This document shows positions 12,104 through 20,169 of a stretch of DNA of 20,169 nucleotides, one piece after another. The stretch spans positions 1 to 20,169 of the IMG/VR virus record IMGVR_UViG_3300042731_000591. One strand, 5' to 3'. How positions within the stretch are numbered: the first letter of the stretch is position 1; each line of letters begins with the position of its first letter. The notes beneath the pieces were generated by a model. That model ran no database searches, had not been told where the DNA came from, and saw only the letters and a program-made list of their open reading frames with translations. This stretch comes from a virus. The position numbers and the translations under genes are program-made.

Positions 12104-13467
12104 CAGATTTTAATTAGATATTCTGTGATGATGTATGGCTGAATGTATTTATCCGCCTTCTTGGAGGTATTGATATCGATAGTAATTCTAGAAAGGAGAC
12201 GCCCCGCTGGTTGTGCAGTAGCAGCTCTCGTTTTTAATTGATAAGTATGTTCTTCATCAGCATTAAAATCTAATCTGTGTCTATGTGTACCATCATAACC
12301 AGTTTCTCCTGTTAACGTTGTAATATTGCTAACTCCTGCCATTCCAGTTTGATAGTTAGTATCATCAAAGTTTGTAAATGGTAAGTTTAATCCTCTTTCA
12401 GAAGTCCAGTTAGTCAACTCATCTGAATTTTTATCAGGGATTGAGATTCCATTTGCACCAGCAACACACAAAGTAAAAATCTCTAGTGTACATATACATC
12501 TTTGCTCATATGTTGAATCATAGTCAATTCTTCCAAACCTTTCCCCAGAACACTCATTTCCTTCACCATGATTATTTGCATCACCAGTTTTAGTAATACA
12601 CCATTCTTTGTTATCTACTTCTGGACATAATCCATCATCAGGCCATAAGCAATATCCAGATGATCCAATGAAATTAGAACATACATCATTAAAACATGCA
12701 CCATACTGTTCACAATACGATGACGGTCCTGTGAAGAATCTACCACCTGTTTTTCTACCACTAGTAATAATACTAGTCATTGCCCAGTAACATAAATCTT
12801 GTCTAGTATTTTCCCACCATTGACAAACATTTAGAGAACTAGGAACTTTTGCAAAGTTAGAAGCAAATGAACTAAAATCTGCATTATTTTTTGCTCTTTG
12901 TCTTGCTCTAGTAGTTGTAGATCTATGCATGTGTGGTTGAAATGCATTTTGTGGAACATCGATACTTTCAGTGTATGCTCCAGTGCTCACAGTAAATGCT
13001 GGTTCTCCTCTCAACTGCAATGTTTGTGGAGGAATGTAGAATGCTCCTGTATATGACAACTCATAAGGACTTTCTACGTTTTGAATAACATCTAATCCAA
13101 CACCAGCTTTAGGAATCGTATCATCCTGAGCAGTTGTTACAAATAGATCGTTGTATCTACCAATGTTTGATGACGTTGTAGCACGAATGTGCTTGTTTCT
13201 TAAATCAGGTAACTGTATCTGATTATTAGATAATGCTTGACCATCCTTAATATACTTACAGTTACCACCTGTTCCAAGAACTTCTGCTAAAAGAGGATAT
13301 TCCTCAGCAAAAAGAATTCTTCCATCGCAACGTAAATATCCAGCGGGTATTAGTGCCTTATTAAGTTCACTGGCAGGATCATCAGAGGTTATTTCTACAG
13401 GAAAAGAAATAATCATGCCAGTGAGCGAACCCATTTTCGCTTTTTCTTTGTTATAAAATACTGCCAT
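12103..13467 (-). CDS. collar-domain short-fibre-like protein with Cys-rich insert, 454 aa
   Basis: Residues 14-98 fit a phage tail collar domain (LIPAGYLRCDGRILFAEEYP, then IQLPDLRNKHIRA). HxH motifs occur at 179-181 (PHMH) and 395-397 (HRH), as in T4 gp12-type short tail fibres, where such histidines bind a metal ion on the trimer axis. Between them lies an unusual Cys-rich stretch (residues 215-334) with 12 cysteines, many aromatic residues and segments such as SSGYCLWPDDGLCPEVDN. The C-terminus ends EYLIKI, a variant of the ending of its two neighbours. The gene starts one base after the preceding stop and overlaps the next start by one base. It is probably a receptor-contacting fibre component. 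The N-terminal assignment is secure, while the Cys-rich part is unassigned. Confidence 0.85.
   Translation of the reverse strand: MAVFYNKEKAKMGSLTGMIISFPVEITSDDPASELNKALIPAGYLRCDGRILFAEEYPLLAEVLGTGGNCKYIKDGQALSNNQIQLPDLRNKHIRATTSSNIGRYNDLFVTTAQDDTIPKAGVGLDVIQNVESPYELSYTGAFYIPPQTLQLRGEPAFTVSTGAYTESIDVPQNAFQPHMHRSTTTRARQRAKNNADFSSFASNFAKVPSSLNVCQWWENTRQDLCYWAMTSIITSGRKTGGRFFTGPSSYCEQYGACFNDVCSNFIGSSGYCLWPDDGLCPEVDNKEWCITKTGDANNHGEGNECSGERFGRIDYDSTYEQRCICTLEIFTLCVAGANGISIPDKNSDELTNWTSERGLNLPFTNFDDTNYQTGMAGVSNITTLTGETGYDGTHRHRLDFNADEEHTYQLKTRAATAQPAGRLLSRITIDINTSKKADKYIQPYIITEYLIKI
12466..12825 (-). other. Cys-rich module within the 454-aa fibre protein
   Basis: This 120-residue segment contains 12 cysteines at uneven spacing (for example C252, C258, C263, C273, C281, C290), two WW/CYW aromatic clusters and many Gly/Asn/Asp turns. 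It looks like a small disulphide-stabilised or metal-binding domain. The neighbouring paralogues lack it, and the rest of this protein has only two cysteines (C47 and C70). Confidence 0.7.
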
Positions 13468-13468
13468 G

Positions 13469-14890
13469 TTAGAATGCTCTAATGATATACATTACAGTTA
13501 AAGATGGTGTGTTAATGTTCATCTGAATACTTAACGCAGTGTCTACGTTCAAAGGAATAGCAGATCCCGTAGAAACATTGTTCACCAATATGGTTGATGG
13601 AGTTGACAAACTACCCTTACTCATGGTAATTTCCATTGCTTCATGAGTATGAGATTTCAATCCAACATCTAACCACCTTTCATATTCATGGTTTAAGGTT
13701 GTAGTATATGTGTTTGTTACAGCAGTATTTATGGGTTGCGGTGCGGATATATCATATGGAATATCGTCAATATAATCTGTTGGCATGTCACTTCCCCTGT
13801 ATATTGCAGGAATATCAGGAGAAGCATAAAAATTTCTTTTGCCTTGATATCTACCAGCTGGTGGGAACGTTCCAGTATATGCAGGTTGCTGAATATTACC
13901 AACAGCACGATTATCTTCTGTATAGTCAAATTCAATTGGAGCTCTTGCTTCAATTGTTCTAGTTGCCGTTAATGTAGTATTATCTGGCAAAAGACCCTTA
14001 GCACTATCAATTACAACCTTACCCAATCCAGGGACCATAACATCATTTGGGTTATCTGGATTATACCAAGTTAAATTGTATTCTGGATTAGCAGAGAAAC
14101 TATGAGGATTATTTCCTCTTTGTCCAATTGCAGTTACTGATGTTGTACCACTACCATCACCCGCTTCTTCTCCTCTTCCTGGTTGGAACTGTAAGATTGG
14201 AGTTCCAGTTCCCTGTGCTCCCCAAAATTGATCGAAATCAGATTCTGTAGCAGGTCTATGTGTATGTGATGGTATATGATCGATACCAAGTTTTCTTGGT
14301 AGAACATATACTGTATCAAAATAAATTGGATCTTCCATTAGAATTCCAGTAATTCTACCTGCAAGATTTTGTGATGGTTCTAATGTAAAAGTAATGTCAA
14401 CATTAGCATCTTGCAAAATATCAGGAAGATCACCTTCAGTTCCATTCTTACTAACAGTTGTTGTTAAAACCCTTAAATCATCGACTGTTAATGCACTGCT
14501 ATTAGCTGGTTCACTATCAGTTTCTCTATTTGCTTCAATGTCCACCAATGCTACCTGATTAAGATTGGGTAATCCAAATGTATCTACGTGTCTATTTGGA
14601 TTGTGCCCTTCTCTACCAGCAGGAGGATTGTATGGAAAATCATTTACAATACCCCAATTAATACCATTTTGGAAATTTCCTTCTGGTACTGGTGGACCAT
14701 ATGTATTACCAATAATTTTTGCTAATATCGGATAATCAGCAGCATTTAATTGTGCTGATGCTAGATTACAAACAATCCATCCAGGAGGAACATTATCCAA
14801 ACTTTCCCCCTGTGTTGAACCACCGCCCCATGGCATAATAGTACCAACTGGGGCGATTTTTGTCGCTTTAATGCGATTGTAACTTGCCAT
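13469..14890 (-). CDS. phage tail collar-domain protein (short tail fibre-like), 473 aa
   Basis: The N-terminus is a clear phage tail collar domain: KIAPVGTIMPWGGG (11-24), VPPGWIVCNLAS (34-45), ADYPILAKIIGNTYGP (51-66) and FGLPNLNQ (105-112). Such domains occur in gp12-like short tail fibres that fasten the baseplate to the host. HTH motifs at 209-211 and 414-416 match the metal-binding HxH arrangement of that family. The middle is Pro/Asn/Thr-rich and probably beta-structured. The C-terminus ends VMYIIRAF. AAGGAGGT, a near-perfect ribosome binding site, lies eight bases before the ATG and overlaps the end of the preceding gene. It heads the three-paralogue series and is the least embellished member. 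Confidence 0.88.
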   Translation of the reverse strand: MASYNRIKATKIAPVGTIMPWGGGSTQGESLDNVPPGWIVCNLASAQLNAADYPILAKIIGNTYGPPVPEGNFQNGINWGIVNDFPYNPPAGREGHNPNRHVDTFGLPNLNQVALVDIEANRETDSEPANSSALTVDDLRVLTTTVSKNGTEGDLPDILQDANVDITFTLEPSQNLAGRITGILMEDPIYFDTVYVLPRKLGIDHIPSHTHRPATESDFDQFWGAQGTGTPILQFQPGRGEEAGDGSGTTSVTAIGQRGNNPHSFSANPEYNLTWYNPDNPNDVMVPGLGKVVIDSAKGLLPDNTTLTATRTIEARAPIEFDYTEDNRAVGNIQQPAYTGTFPPAGRYQGKRNFYASPDIPAIYRGSDMPTDYIDDIPYDISAPQPINTAVTNTYTTTLNHEYERWLDVGLKSHTHEAMEITMSKGSLSTPSTILVNNVSTGSAIPLNVDTALSIQMNINTPSLTVMYIIRAF

Positions 14891-14893
14891 TTA

Positions 14894-17800
14894 TCAGACC
14901 TCCTTGAGCCACCAACCCTGTACTGCGGATGAAACAATTTCTCCGTTGGAATCAGTTCCACCAAGATATACAAGAGTAAATCCAGCATTTGGAGTTTGAA
15001 CAATCAACTCACCAGCAGAATATGGTGTAGTTCCACCAATTCCAATTGTGGTTCCAGTTCCATCACCTTGAACTCTTGTACCAACTCCTTGTGCTCTCAT
15101 AATCAGTGAAGTATCATAAGTTAGATTTCCACCAACTTCAATAACAGAAATTGTATCTCCACTTTGAGGATTTGCTGGTAAGTAAAGAATTAAATTATCA
15201 CCTGGGTTAACATTTGCGAAATACTGAACATTAGGTGTCAAGAACTTAGCAGATTCATCAGATCCACTTGAAACATATCTAGCATGTCTACCACCAGAAG
15301 AAGTGTAGAAATTAGTCAGACCGAATGCATCAATAGATTGATCACGGTTAATTGTAAAGTCGTTAGCACCATTAGGACCTAGGTTCGATAGAATTAATTG
15401 TCCTGTCTTTGGTGGAGTTTCAGCAGCACTACCACGAATAGTTAGATTTGTACCAATTGTGCCTTCACCAAATGTATTAATTTCAAATGTTACATCACAA
15501 GAATGATTAAATACATCTTCTGGACATGAGGTTGAATAGAGTTTGATGGCTCCTCTACCAACAACACCAGCATCAAAGTAAATAGAACCAGAGTGATCTG
15601 CGTGTCCATCATCATTATCAACTGCAAGAATCTGAGTTTTGTTCACAGAATCTTTAACGCTGATACCACCACCTGTTAGAAGAAGGTTACTGTTAAGTTT
15701 CAGATCACCAGTTCTGTAAGGAACATCACCAATTTGAATTGCTTCATTCATGAAGATGGAGTGATACTTACCACGAAGACCACCTCTGATGAAGAAGAGT
15801 TCATCTGATAGATTACCACGAACATCGTGGAATCTCAACCATCCAGAATAATCAAGTTTTTGTTGTACGATTTGACCTTGATCAATGATAATTGATACAA
15901 AATCACCAGAGGGTTCACTGCTAGTATCTCTCGTTCTTGTTTGAATATCTACCAGAGCAGAAGATTCTGGGTGCTTGAGGATTCTTACTACGGTTGTATT
16001 TGTTGCAGTATAATCAGAGAGTCCTCTTGCCGTAGTTCCTTCTTGTCCCTGTTGACATCTGATCGTATTTGATGTTGTGTCTACAGCAACAATTTTCATA
16101 ATCTCCCAGATATTGCCACTTAGTCCATTAGCAGAAACATCAGCAGTTCTGCCGACAATAATTAAATCATCAACCGCAAATTGCCCAGTTCCAATACCAA
16201 GAGATACTAGTTGTAGATATGCTCCAGGAAGAGCACCAGTCGAAGCAGTAGCAGTTAGTGTTGTAGATGGTCCACCAGCGTTAATTGTGCCAGGATCAAC
16301 CCAATAAGAATATAATCTAATATCAGATAGAACATTAGTATATCTTCCAGTGGTCTCTGAAGGGGTTTGAACATCGGGATAAACTCTCGCTACATCCAAG
16401 CGTCTAAACTGATTTCCAAGTTCTAATTCAGAAGTACAAGTATCAAAATACAGTGAATTTTGATCCTTTCCATTAGTAATAACAAACTCTTCATTCTTAT
16501 ATACTACGAACCGTACATTAGTAATTAAAGAACTTACCTCAATTCTAGTACCAAGTACAACCGTGTTGTTATCAGGACTGTATCTAATCTCTACAATTCT
16601 AGTTCTTGCATAGACAAATGCATTGTAATTGAATAATGGATCAAGCTTAACTGCATCACCAATCTCCAATTTAGCAATTTCAGCATCAGAAATTCCTGTT
16701 ATGAATTCAGTTGCAACTCCCAGATATGTGCCATTAATAGTTCCTTCAATTGTTGCTTTAATAGTGGTTTCACAACCGCCATTTACAGACAACCCATTGT
16801 TAATGATAACGTCACCTTCGATGATTGTGTCACCAGTTACAGAGTCAATTTCAAATACATTTGTTCCAGTATCACAGTCACTAGAAATAGTAAACTTCTT
16901 AGATACAAGATCTACTGGAGTAATGACCTTAAATACCTCACCTTTATCATAGACAATTTCTTCATCACCAACTGGTTCTAAAGTATTCTCTCTACTAATA
17001 ATTACATAATCCTCTTCTTTAATTGTTCCACCAAATTCCGCAAGGTAAATTGTTTCAATAATACCATTATCATCAACTGGTTGAGTGATCCAGGTAGAAT
17101 CAAACTGTACATTGACTTTATAGATTGGTGTGCTGTCAGGGTGATTATTTTTTACACCAGTGAAAGTACCAAATGGTTCTCTTTCAACAACAAGGTAATA
17201 TGGACCAACGTTAATTCTAGGAGTAGAAACAACTCTTACAAATTCAACGTGAGATGCGGTATTTACAGCACTAGCAGATAAGTATTTTACTCTAGTGATA
17301 CCATAATTATCATACGTATAACCACTTATATCGTTCTGCCACAACTGGAATTGAACATTAGCTTGCTGAGCAGCAACTGGAATATCAATACTAAATCTAG
17401 CATAGTTAATTGACTGATCAATCCAATCAATGAATGTTGGGAATGTCGATGGATCGCTATCATTCCGATCATCAGGACAGATATATCCAATACTGGTCCA
17501 ACTTTGTCCATTATCAGTTGAATAACGAAGTTGTAATCCTTCTCCTGGTGCATCAGGAAGTTCACCACCATTAAAATCATTACCAACATGAATCTCAAAC
17601 TCCATTCTGGAGAGGGGACCAGTATTTGCATAGAATGATGCGTCTACTGCAGCGAATGTACAGAATCTTGGACCATAGAAAGAACCAAATTGTTCTGTGT
17701 GGAAGTGGAGATAATTTTGTCCTGCTGCAAATCCATCATTTGGAGTTGTTCCACCTCCTGAAGCACTAATATCAACACCACCACCAAACTCCTGAATGAA

Positions 17801-20169
17801 TGCATATGCTGTTGCATCAGTACCAACAGCAAAATCACGGAAATTTGTAACAGAGACAACATCAGATGTACCCTCTGGAGAATCAATTAATAGATAATCA
17901 TTTTCTCTAAAGTGTGGGTTGCCATCAGCATCAACTGGTGGATTACTGATTGGTAGATAATATTGGTCATCAGTTAGTGCTGGTAGATCTTGTGGTGGAA
18001 TTTGTGGGTTACCACCAATATCATTTATTCCATTCTGGTAAGGAATACCACCCCAGTTTCCTGAACCAGCAGTATCCAGTTCACAATATTCTGGATCTGC
18101 AGGTGTCTTTCTATCAACTGTAATGATGTCAACATTTTGATTAAAGATATTGTTGCCTAGTTCACCGCTAGGATGACTAATTGCATCAGAACCAGATCTA
18201 GATCTATATGCAGTAAACTGGAACGATGCAAATCCACCACAAAGTGTGATATTGGAGTTAAATGTTGCGGATGCATCAACCTCTAGTTTGTTTCTAACTC
18301 TTGTAGTACCACCCTGACCAGCAATTGTGATCGTTGAAGCATTAGTAGCAAAGTTTAGAATGTTTGTATTACTATTTCCAGCGAAGAAGTTGACTGTACC
18401 AGCAGTAGATGATAGATCTACAGAGTCATCCAATCCTCTTCTAGTTCCTAATTGGAAGTCACCAGCAACTTTGAAGGACTTAGTAGCAACTTGTGTGAAT
18501 GATAGTGATTCGTTGTTATTATAACCACCACCAATAGTTACCTTCGAGATATTTGAATTTGGAGTGTCAGGTGTAGTACCAATGTTAATTACACTGTTCT
18601 CTGACTTATTGCCAATCTCAATGTGCTGCTCAGCAACTGCTTCATTGCCAATCTCGATGTTTTGTACCCAACCAGCGATCTTAAGACCATTTTGATCTGC
18701 ACCACCAACAAAGGTGTCATTCATCAAGAAGCTAAACTGACCAGTTGTAATATCAGTTCTGATTTCAGCAGTGTTAGAACCACCGCCACCATGGACTTCA
18801 ATATCCTCTTGGAATCTAGCATCGCCAGTGAATCTTGACTCACCGTCAACAACCAGTGCTCTGTTTAGTTCAGTGTTTGTTACGTTGATACCAACACGAC
18901 CACCATTGGTAGTAGCAACTCTTAGTGTTGCCTCATTATCTGGGGTTGCACTATCACCACCGACGAGTAGTGCATTGTCTTCAGCAACTTCAGTTCTGTT
19001 ACCATAAACAGTGTGATCAAGATAATCAGAAATTGTCTTACCGCTAATGAATGCAGTACCAACAACGTCAAGGTTTGCACGTGGTTCAGTGAATGGATCA
19101 ACAAATCCAGTTTTCCATGCCTCATGCTCAGATCTTGCTACAGTGTTGACACCTAACTTATAGTTGCCAATATTGTTAGTATCTGTTCTTAAAGTTTCAG
19201 CTCCAAGAACACCAACTTCCTTCCATGAAGAGTTGGAAAACTCCATTCTAACATCTGGATTGACAGCAACCTCAGATGCCCAGAGACGTGGGTTATCATT
19301 AGCAACGTTTCCTCTATTCTCAATAAGAGCGATCTGACAACTAGTTGCTTCTGGATCAAATCCATTAGCAATTACTTGCCACTTACCATTGAATCCAGAA
19401 TCACTGAAGTTGCTAATCCTAATAAACGAACCATTAGTGACGCCAACCTGCTTGTTCTTAAGGTTATTACCCCAGTTGATTACAATGACAGTGCTGCCAT
19501 TCATCACCAGATTGTCAATATTTGCAGCAGGAATAACTTGGAAGAAGTTAGCATAGATCCATCCAAGAGATCCAGAAATTCCAACCTCATTACCCTTAAG
19601 AAGAATATCTCCTGCTAATGGAGCTCCAGCATTACCATACTGTACTGCCTGAAGAGGATCAAGAGCAGTTCCTAGTCCAGTGTTATAAAGTGAACTCTGG
19701 TTTGGAGTGTAGTTAGATCCCTCAGATCCAACAACATGGTTCTGAATCTTGTATCCTTGTGCTGCACCATTTGAACCACGTGGGTTGAATTGGAATACAG
19801 AAGCAGCAACTCTGTTTCTAGCGATAATAATGTCGCCAAATGTATCCTGATTGAGGAATTGCTGTGTCTTGTCTAGAGATCCATCATCACCATCGCTAGG
19901 TGATACGTTGGAGATTACACTCAGAGCATAATCTCTTACTCTACCAAGAACATTGATGGTGACAGGTGAGTTAAATGTGCTCGTCTGATCCTGTTGATCA
20001 CCACCATTAACAGTGATGTACTCATTGAATGTTACAGGAGTGTCAAAGGTGGTGACGAGATCACCTACATCTTCCGTATCATCATCAGAATCAACCAACT
20101 GTGCAGATTCTAGGAATTCTTCTTCACCAGTGATAGCATCAATCTTACGGTTACCGATGTAAAGGTCAC
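14894..20169 (-). CDS. giant tail-fibre/virion structural protein, partial at 5' end (at least 1757 aa)
   Basis: The frame is open through the right edge: before the TTG at 20098, where an ORF finder would begin, 23 further in-frame codons read DLYIGNRKIDAITGEEEFLE plus SAQ. The true start is therefore outside the window. The protein is made of repeated beta-rich stretches (for example FNSPVTINVLG, NFATNASTITIAGQGGTTRV, EGDVIINNGLSVNGG) typical of long phage fibres. A region at about nucleotides 17330-17700 looks like a separate beta-sandwich (LQLRYSTDNGQSWTSIGY). The C-terminal part has TPNVQYFANVNPGDNLILYL and ends GWWLKEV. I take it as a long-tail-fibre or comparable virion protein; the beta-rich fibre nature is clear, the exact position on the virion is not. 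It runs straight into the collar-protein series. Confidence 0.85.
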   Translation of the reverse strand, partial: DLYIGNRKIDAITGEEEFLESAQLVDSDDDTEDVGDLVTTFDTPVTFNEYITVNGGDQQDQTSTFNSPVTINVLGRVRDYALSVISNVSPSDGDDGSLDKTQQFLNQDTFGDIIIARNRVAASVFQFNPRGSNGAAQGYKIQNHVVGSEGSNYTPNQSSLYNTGLGTALDPLQAVQYGNAGAPLAGDILLKGNEVGISGSLGWIYANFFQVIPAANIDNLVMNGSTVIVINWGNNLKNKQVGVTNGSFIRISNFSDSGFNGKWQVIANGFDPEATSCQIALIENRGNVANDNPRLWASEVAVNPDVRMEFSNSSWKEVGVLGAETLRTDTNNIGNYKLGVNTVARSEHEAWKTGFVDPFTEPRANLDVVGTAFISGKTISDYLDHTVYGNRTEVAEDNALLVGGDSATPDNEATLRVATTNGGRVGINVTNTELNRALVVDGESRFTGDARFQEDIEVHGGGGSNTAEIRTDITTGQFSFLMNDTFVGGADQNGLKIAGWVQNIEIGNEAVAEQHIEIGNKSENSVINIGTTPDTPNSNISKVTIGGGYNNNESLSFTQVATKSFKVAGDFQLGTRRGLDDSVDLSSTAGTVNFFAGNSNTNILNFATNASTITIAGQGGTTRVRNKLEVDASATFNSNITLCGGFASFQFTAYRSRSGSDAISHPSGELGNNIFNQNVDIITVDRKTPADPEYCELDTAGSGNWGGIPYQNGINDIGGNPQIPPQDLPALTDDQYYLPISNPPVDADGNPHFRENDYLLIDSPEGTSDVVSVTNFRDFAVGTDATAYAFIQEFGGGVDISASGGGTTPNDGFAAGQNYLHFHTEQFGSFYGPRFCTFAAVDASFYANTGPLSRMEFEIHVGNDFNGGELPDAPGEGLQLRYSTDNGQSWTSIGYICPDDRNDSDPSTFPTFIDWIDQSINYARFSIDIPVAAQQANVQFQLWQNDISGYTYDNYGITRVKYLSASAVNTASHVEFVRVVSTPRINVGPYYLVVEREPFGTFTGVKNNHPDSTPIYKVNVQFDSTWITQPVDDNGIIETIYLAEFGGTIKEEDYVIISRENTLEPVGDEEIVYDKGEVFKVITPVDLVSKKFTISSDCDTGTNVFEIDSVTGDTIIEGDVIINNGLSVNGGCETTIKATIEGTINGTYLGVATEFITGISDAEIAKLEIGDAVKLDPLFNYNAFVYARTRIVEIRYSPDNNTVVLGTRIEVSSLITNVRFVVYKNEEFVITNGKDQNSLYFDTCTSELELGNQFRRLDVARVYPDVQTPSETTGRYTNVLSDIRLYSYWVDPGTINAGGPSTTLTATASTGALPGAYLQLVSLGIGTGQFAVDDLIIVGRTADVSANGLSGNIWEIMKIVAVDTTSNTIRCQQGQEGTTARGLSDYTATNTTVVRILKHPESSALVDIQTRTRDTSSEPSGDFVSIIIDQGQIVQQKLDYSGWLRFHDVRGNLSDELFFIRGGLRGKYHSIFMNEAIQIGDVPYRTGDLKLNSNLLLTGGGISVKDSVNKTQILAVDNDDGHADHSGSIYFDAGVVGRGAIKLYSTSCPEDVFNHSCDVTFEINTFGEGTIGTNLTIRGSAAETPPKTGQLILSNLGPNGANDFTINRDQSIDAFGLTNFYTSSGGRHARYVSSGSDESAKFLTPNVQYFANVNPGDNLILYLPANPQSGDTISVIEVGGNLTYDTSLIMRAQGVGTRVQGDGTGTTIGIGGTTPYSAGELIVQTPNAGFTLVYLGGTDSNGEIVSSAVQGWWLKEV

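Noticed and set aside
13718-13735. CATAAATA-like late promoter box inside the 473-residue gene
   Set aside because: It is far from any start codon and simply spells codons of the fibre gene.

Overview
The window looks like part of the genome of a T4-like marine cyanophage (cyanomyovirus infecting Synechococcus or Prochlorococcus). This rests on the mix of very large tail-fibre-type proteins, three consecutive phage-collar-domain proteins, small 2OG-Fe(II) oxygenase-fold genes, an SF2 helicase and a dense run of tiny ORFs. The host assignment is inference; no host-diagnostic gene such as psbA or a terminase lies here. Every gene I can support is on the minus strand, so the genome reads from high to low coordinates. 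I found no tRNA, CRISPR array, insertion sequence, integrase or clear rho-independent terminator.

Right part (about 20169 to 6224), virion/tail-fibre block. A giant beta-structured fibre protein enters from beyond the right edge and ends at 14894. It is followed almost without gaps by three paralogous short-fibre/adhesin-like proteins of 473, 454 and 1521 residues. Each has an N-terminal phage-collar module and two HxH motifs; two end in a (K/R)AF-type terminus and the third in a shorter variant. The family appears to have diversified by inserting modules: a Cys-rich block in the 454-residue protein, and a phosphatidylethanolamine-binding-protein (PEBP/YbhB) fold plus a large Gly-rich domain in the 1521-residue protein. 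A putative late promoter then precedes a 307-residue protein carrying a tail-assembly-chaperone-like segment and a 119-residue unknown.

Middle (about 6241 to 4783). A sigma70-type promoter (TTGACA, 18 bp, TATAAT) precedes two adjacent 2OG-Fe(II) oxygenase-fold genes. The second keeps its metal-binding histidines; the first appears to have lost most of them. An 82-residue unknown follows.

Left part (4745 to 1), early-type accessory block. A 415-residue DEAD/DEAH-box helicase is followed by at least fourteen small genes, many under 60 residues. They are joined by ATGA overlaps or gaps of a few bases and are interrupted by recurrent -10 boxes placed 22 to 25 bases before a start codon. Two of these boxes have a matching TTGACA at 17 or 18 bp. 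Several of these small genes fall below a 60-residue cutoff and were recovered by translating the minus strand by eye.
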